Source: Thalassotalea sp.
GTDB taxonomy: Bacteria; Pseudomonadota; Gammaproteobacteria; Enterobacterales; Alteromonadaceae
DNA length: 51,177 nucleotides
Direction: 5' to 3'
Assembly: GCA_022448425.1 (NCBI GenBank)
Contig: JAKVCY010000008.1
Span: 1 to 51,177, forward strand
A program made the translations under genes and the position numbers. The number at the start of each line of letters is the position of its first letter. Position 1 is the first letter of the stretch. The notes beneath the pieces were generated by a model. The model saw only the letters and a program-made list of their open reading frames with translations, did not search any database and was not told where the DNA came from. Shown here piece by piece: positions 46,864 through 51,177 of this stretch.

Positions 46864-48984
46864 ATGAACGACACTCGCATTTATTTCGACAAAGAGCTCA
46901 GCTGGTTATCCTTTAATGAGCGTGTACTGCAAGAAGCAGCAGACGCAACTGTGCCATTAATTGAGCGTATCCGTTTCCTTGGTATTTACTCGTCAAACCT
47001 AGATGAATTCTTCCGTGTTCGTGTTGCGAATATCAGACGTAAAGTTCTGGTTGCACGCGCTACTCAAGGGGACAGCGTTGAAGACAGCCCTGAGCAGCAA
47101 CGACTCGATGAGATCATTGAGAAAGTTTCTAAATTAACCGATAAGTTTCAGCCAATTGCGGTCGAAATATTCAAAGAGCTGGAAAACAATAACGTAGAAC
47201 TACTGTTCAACGATGAGAAGTCGAAGGTATTTAAGAAACGACTGTCTGCTACTGAAAAAGATTGGATTGCGACTTTTTTCCATCATCAAGTTATTCGTCA
47301 CATAACCCCAATAATTATTTCATCCAATACCCAATTGGTTAACTGCCTAGATGATGATGGTATTTATCTATTGGTAGCTCTTAAGCAAGAAGAGCAAATT
47401 CAATATGCGTTAGTAGAAGTTCCCCGTTCGGAAGTTAGTCGCTTCGTAATTTTGCCAAAAGCGGAAGGTGCTAAAAAGCAGCGAGTATTGATGCTTGACG
47501 ACATTATTCACTATTTCTTAGATGAAATTTTTACCGGCCTCTATGCATACGAAGATATGGATGCGTACTCGATAAAGCTAACTCGAGATGCCGAATATGA
47601 CTTAACTGACGAGCTCGATCAGAGTCTACTAGACAAAATGTCGAAGGGCCTGAAACAGAGATTAAAATCTGCACCATCACGCTTGGGATATGATCGCCAC
47701 ATGCCCGAGTATATGGTGAAGTTTCTGCGTAAGGCATTGAAAATTCGTGATGAAAATAACTTAGTGCCTGGCGTGCGTTATCGCCACTTTAAAGACTTCA
47801 TTGGTTTCCCTAATCTAGGGGATAAATCATTAGAAAAGGCAGAGTTAGCGGCTTTAGATTCCCAGCAATTTCTAGCTCACAGCAATATATTTGACGCAAT
47901 TAGTCAGGGCGACATTCTCGTTTATTATCCCTACTACAAATTCAGACATTTCACTGAGTTTGTGCGCCAAGCATCTTATGACCCCAATGTAACTCATATC
48001 AAGATTAATATTTATCGCGTTGCCAAGAATTCGGAAATAATTCACTCGTTAATGGAAGCGGTAAAAAATGGTAAACAAGTCACGGTAGTCGTTGAGTTAC
48101 GCGCTCGTTTTGATGAAGAAGCTAATATCGAGTGGGCAATGCGTATGAAAGATGCGGGCATTCATGTTGAGTTCGGGATTGATACCCTGAAAGTGCACTC
48201 TAAGCTTTGTATCATTTCCCGTAACGAAGACGACAAAGAGGTACGTTACGCTCACATTGGTACGGGTAATTTTCACGAGAAGAACGCTCGAATCTATACA
48301 GATTATTCTTTGTTTACCAAACACAAAGAAATTACTCAGGAAGTTAATAATGTCTTCTCGTTTATTACACACAGCTATAAACGATTCAGATTTAATCACC
48401 TGATTGTTTCACCTATCACGTCGCGTCGACGCTTATATCAACTTATCGACAATGAAATAGCCTTTGCCTATGCGGGTGAGAAAGCAGAAATCACACTCAA
48501 GATAAATAACTTAGTAGACAAGGGCCTTATCGACAGGCTCTATAAGGCAAGCAGCGCTGGAGTGAAAATTAAGATGATCATCCGTGGCATGTGTTCACTT
48601 ATTCCTGGGATAAAAGGAGTTAGTGAGAACATTAAGATTATTTCTATCGTCGACCAGTTTCTTGAGCACCCAAGAGTTATGCTATTTCGCAACAACGGTG
48701 AACAGTCATTATTCATAAGCTCCGCCGATTGGATGGAACGTAATATAGACCAACGTGTCGAGGTTGCCTGTCCAATTTACGACGAAACACTGAAAAAGGG
48801 AATTATTGAGAGCTTGGAAATTCAATTTAAAGACAATCAAAAAGCTCGTATTATTAATAGCGTGCAAGACAATAAATACGTCAAACAAGGGCAAAAGCAA
48901 GCGATTCGATCGCAACTCGCTCTTTACGATTTCTTGCAACAACAAGAAAAAGACATTAAAAAAGCATTAAAAAAATCGGAATAA
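46864..48984 (+). CDS. ppk: Polyphosphate kinase
   Basis: A 706-residue PPK1-type enzyme that polymerises the terminal phosphate of ATP into polyphosphate. The N-terminal domain opens with FDKELSWLSFNERVLQEA and SSNLDEFFRVRVANIR. The catalytic part contains VHSKLCIISR with the phospho-accepting His445, followed by HIGTGNFHEKNARIYTDYSL; the last catalytic domain includes SSADWMERNIDQRVEVACPI. Length is typical of PPK1. A Pho-box-like region lies upstream. ppx begins 6 bases after the stop, so synthesis and breakdown enzymes share a transcript. Confidence 0.97.
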   Translation: MNDTRIYFDKELSWLSFNERVLQEAADATVPLIERIRFLGIYSSNLDEFFRVRVANIRRKVLVARATQGDSVEDSPEQQRLDEIIEKVSKLTDKFQPIAVEIFKELENNNVELLFNDEKSKVFKKRLSATEKDWIATFFHHQVIRHITPIIISSNTQLVNCLDDDGIYLLVALKQEEQIQYALVEVPRSEVSRFVILPKAEGAKKQRVLMLDDIIHYFLDEIFTGLYAYEDMDAYSIKLTRDAEYDLTDELDQSLLDKMSKGLKQRLKSAPSRLGYDRHMPEYMVKFLRKALKIRDENNLVPGVRYRHFKDFIGFPNLGDKSLEKAELAALDSQQFLAHSNIFDAISQGDILVYYPYYKFRHFTEFVRQASYDPNVTHIKINIYRVAKNSEIIHSLMEAVKNGKQVTVVVELRARFDEEANIEWAMRMKDAGIHVEFGIDTLKVHSKLCIISRNEDDKEVRYAHIGTGNFHEKNARIYTDYSLFTKHKEITQEVNNVFSFITHSYKRFRFNHLIVSPITSRRRLYQLIDNEIAFAYAGEKAEITLKINNLVDKGLIDRLYKASSAGVKIKMIIRGMCSLIPGIKGVSENIKIISIVDQFLEHPRVMLFRNNGEQSLFISSADWMERNIDQRVEVACPIYDETLKKGIIESLEIQFKDNQKARIINSVQDNKYVKQGQKQAIRSQLALYDFLQQQEKDIKKALKKSE

Positions 48985-48990
48985 GTAAAT

Positions 48991-50505
48991 ATGAGCCAAT
49001 TATCTGAGCCTAACTCAACCAATGAACCGTACCACATTGGTGCGCTCGATATTGGCTCCAACAGCTTTCACTTTATCTTCGCCCGCGTGGTCAATGACAA
49101 TTTACAAATACTGCATTCTGAAAAGTACCGCGTAAAGCTTGCTCAGGGCTTACAGTCCAACGACACGCTCAATCAAGCAGCGATAGAAAGAGGGGTAAAA
49201 GCACTTGCTGATTTAGCCCCGCTTACAGAGAATTTAACCCCAGAAAACTTCCGTGTAGTCGCTACATACACATTAAGAAAGGCAAGAAATGCACAAGCAT
49301 TTTTAGATGCCGCAGCAAAAGTATTCCCCTTCGATATTGAGGTTGTATCTGGTCACGAGGAGGCGCGTCTTATTTATCAGGGCGTAGCTCACTACCTGCC
49401 GCCAGCAACTCAACGACTCGTCCTTGACATTGGTGGTGGCAGTACCGAAGTGGTTATAGGTAAAGATCTAGAAACTAGGCAACTAACCAGTTTGAATATT
49501 GGTTGTGTTAGTTTCGCGCGACGCTACTTTGATCACGGAAAGATCACCAAGAAAGCATTTGAGAGAGCAATCCTCTATGCGAAGCAAGAAATAGAGTCTC
49601 ATGTAAAACGCTTCCAACGTGCTGGCTGGCAAGAAGTTGTCGGTACCTCTGGCACGATGAAATCGATTTTCCAACAACTAAACGGCATGAGAGGTGAAGA
49701 GTCGGCATTTACGTTAAAAGAACTTCATAAACTCAAAGAAATGCTCATTGAAGCGGGGCATGCCGATAACATTGATCTACCTAACCTCAAAGAAAGCAGA
49801 CGTCATATTATTGCCCCTGGTCTTGCCATAGTTATCGCGCTTGTTGAAATGCTATCGATTAAAGATGTCGACTATTGTGACTACTCTTTAAGAGAAGGTG
49901 TCCTCAACGAACAGCTGGATGCCCTGCAATATGCCGATATTCGAGACAGAACGATTAATAGCCTTGCGACACGATTTAACGTTGAAGAACAACAGGTTGA
50001 TAAGGTATCTGAAGTGGCCAACAAGCTATTTAATGCAGCATTAGCGCCTTGGAAGCTTAAGAAAAAAACATACCGTCAATTGCTAAATTGGGCGATAAAG
50101 ATCCACGAGATTGGTTATGACATAAACCCATCCGCTTATCACAAACACAGCCGTTATATTGCACTCAATGCCGATTTGGCAGGCTTCACACTAGAGCAAC
50201 AACAAGCGCTAGCATGGCTTATCGGCAATCAGCGTAAGAAAGTGCAATTTGAGGATGAACAACTTTGGTACGTACTCAATATTGGTAATCTATCCAAACT
50301 ACTCGCCATATTGCGACTGTCAGTATTATTAAGCCAGCAACGTCAACTTACCGATGATGTTGAAATGCAGTTGTCGATAAAAGAAGAACAAATTGATATT
50401 GCCTTTTCTAGTCATTGGCTAGAAGACAAACCCTTGATTCAGGCAGACCTAGCACGCGAAAAGAAACAGCAAACCTTACTTGGTGTAAATTTATCATATA
50501 GCTAG
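48991..50505 (+). CDS. ppx: Exopolyphosphatase
   Basis: A 504-residue member of the Ppx/GppA phosphatase family, which cuts phosphate from the end of polyphosphate. The two actin-like phosphate-binding motifs are ALDIGSNSFHFIFARV (near residue 18) and LDIGGGSTEVVIG (near 145). The C-terminal helical HD-like domain (about 310-500) fits Ppx rather than a short GppA. GppA (pppGpp hydrolysis) has the same motifs; its position directly after ppk favours Ppx. The pair probably sets the cellular polyphosphate level. Confidence 0.95.
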   Translation: MSQLSEPNSTNEPYHIGALDIGSNSFHFIFARVVNDNLQILHSEKYRVKLAQGLQSNDTLNQAAIERGVKALADLAPLTENLTPENFRVVATYTLRKARNAQAFLDAAAKVFPFDIEVVSGHEEARLIYQGVAHYLPPATQRLVLDIGGGSTEVVIGKDLETRQLTSLNIGCVSFARRYFDHGKITKKAFERAILYAKQEIESHVKRFQRAGWQEVVGTSGTMKSIFQQLNGMRGEESAFTLKELHKLKEMLIEAGHADNIDLPNLKESRRHIIAPGLAIVIALVEMLSIKDVDYCDYSLREGVLNEQLDALQYADIRDRTINSLATRFNVEEQQVDKVSEVANKLFNAALAPWKLKKKTYRQLLNWAIKIHEIGYDINPSAYHKHSRYIALNADLAGFTLEQQQALAWLIGNQRKKVQFEDEQLWYVLNIGNLSKLLAILRLSVLLSQQRQLTDDVEMQLSIKEEQIDIAFSSHWLEDKPLIQADLAREKKQQTLLGVNLSYS

Positions 50506-50559
50506 CACATAACGAGTAGTTCCTATTAGGAATACCCCAATAGGTAGGAAATACACAAA

Positions 50560-50590
50560 CAAAAAGGCCAGCGTTACGCTGGCCTTTTTG
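50560..50590. terminator. Bidirectional terminator between ppx and pstS
   Basis: A 14-bp perfect stem CAAAAAGGCCAGCG / CGCTGGCCTTTTTG with a three-base loop and T-runs on both strands. It separates the convergent ppx and pstS. Confidence 0.93.
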
Positions 50591-50613
50591 TCAATCTGTT
50601 GAGCTAAGTCAGC

Positions 50614-51177
50614 TTAGAAACCTAACTTTTTGAACTCTTTTTCAACTACTTTAGCCGGTAGTGGAATGTAGCCATCTTTTTCTACAATCTTTTGACCAGA
50701 CTTAGAAAGCACCATTTTTAAGAATTCTGTAGTCATTGGGTCTAATGGCTTGTTCGGGTGCTTGTTTACGTAAACGTATAAGTAACGAGACAGAGGGTAC
50801 TTACCAGATACAGCATTTTCCATAGACGCTTCAACGAAGTTGTCGCCTTTCTTAGCTAGTGGTAAAGCACGAACGCCAGAAGTTTTGTAACCGATACCTG
50901 AGTAACCGATACCGTTAAGTGAAGCAGATACAGATTGTACAACTGACGCAGAACCTGGTTGCTCGTTTACAGTGTTTTTGAAGTCACCTTTACATAGGCC
51001 TTTCTTTTTGAAGTAACCGTATGTACCAGATACTGAGTTACGACCGTAAAGCTGAATGTCTTTACCTGTCCACTCACCGTTAAGGCCTAAGTCACCCCAG
51101 CGATCAGCATCCTCTGCAGCGCCACACTTACGGTTGCTTGAGAAAATAGCATCTACTTGGTCAATACGTAAACCTTC
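50614..51177 (-). CDS. pstS: Phosphate-binding protein PstS, C-terminal part
   Basis: The reading frame is open from the right window edge to the TAA at 50614-50616, giving the last 187 residues of a periplasmic binding protein; the start lies outside. [19 protein letters not shown] and [20 protein letters not shown] are typical of the phosphate-contacting regions of PstS, and the end [15 protein letters not shown] is a usual C-terminal helix. It captures phosphate for the PstCAB transporter. It stands 11 kb from pstC, on the same strand, so in this genome pstS is not the first gene of the pstCAB-phoU operon. Confidence 0.93.
   Translation of the reverse strand, partial: EGLRIDQVDAIFSSNRKCGAAEDADRWGDLGLNGEWTGKDIQLYGRNSVSGTYGYFKKKGLCKGDFKNTVNEQPGSASVVQSVSASLNGIGYSGIGYKTSGVRALPLAKKGDNFVEASMENAVSGKYPLSRYLYVYVNKHPNKPLDPMTTEFLKMVLSKSGQKIVEKDGYIPLPAKVVEKEFKKLGF

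Overview
The window reads as a chromosomal segment of a marine gammaproteobacterium of the Alteromonadales, most like the Colwelliaceae (Colwellia/Thalassotalea type). The reasons are low GC with AT-rich spacers, a flgO/flgP/flgT set, a tkt-epd-pgk-fba run, a 531-residue isocitrate lyase beside a malate synthase G, unusually long PstC and PstA, and a ppk-ppx pair. This is inference from gene content; no ribosomal RNA gene lies inside the window. I found no integrase, transposase, phage gene or CRISPR array.

Layout, left to right. 1-0.3 kb: a stringent-type promoter firing out of the left edge, probably that of an rRNA operon. 0.3-2.9 kb: the flagellar H-ring/outer-membrane genes flgP and flgO, divergent from flgT. 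3-5 kb: a decayed PAS-PAS-GGDEF-EAL cyclic-di-GMP gene. 5.2-7.3 kb: an AraC-type regulator, tRNA-Arg(CCT), a small membrane protein and a possible 44-residue peptide. 7.6-10.3 kb: a long CHASE-type sensor whose histidine kinase and receiver domains have lost their phosphorylation residues. 10.6-16.6 kb: central carbon genes tkt, epd, pgk and fba. 16.9-18.5 kb: a mechanosensitive channel overlapping a DUF481 outer-membrane protein. 18.7-21.7 kb: a peroxiredoxin and a decayed S9 peptidase with an eight-base repeat in its signal-peptide codons. 22-27.5 kb: the glyoxylate shunt, with aceA, a LysR regulator and glcB. 28-30.8 kb: a secreted protein, then an ECF sigma factor / membrane anti-sigma / secreted coiled-coil operon. 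30.9-31.8 kb: oxyR. 32-39.7 kb: phosphate uptake (pstC-pstA-pstB-phoU, then a DUF47 gene with pit). 40-46.6 kb: fadD-like ligase, coniferyl-type aldehyde dehydrogenase, CBS protein, ettA, PilZ protein and gcvR-like gene. 46.9-51.2 kb: ppk-ppx, and the 3' part of pstS running off the right edge.

The strongest functional theme is phosphate: high-affinity uptake (pst), low-affinity uptake (pit), the PhoU and DUF47 regulators, and polyphosphate synthesis and breakdown lie within 19 kb. PhoB-box-like repeats stand before pstC and ppk. A second theme is carbon flow: the lower glycolysis/pentose phosphate run and a self-contained glyoxylate-shunt locus with its own candidate regulator.

The least described parts are the sigma/anti-sigma/coiled-coil operon at 28.6-30.8 kb and the phosphorylation-dead hybrid kinase at 7.6-10.3 kb. 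Two genes (a cyclic-di-GMP enzyme and an S9 peptidase) are clearly decaying, each with several independent lesions, while their neighbours are intact.
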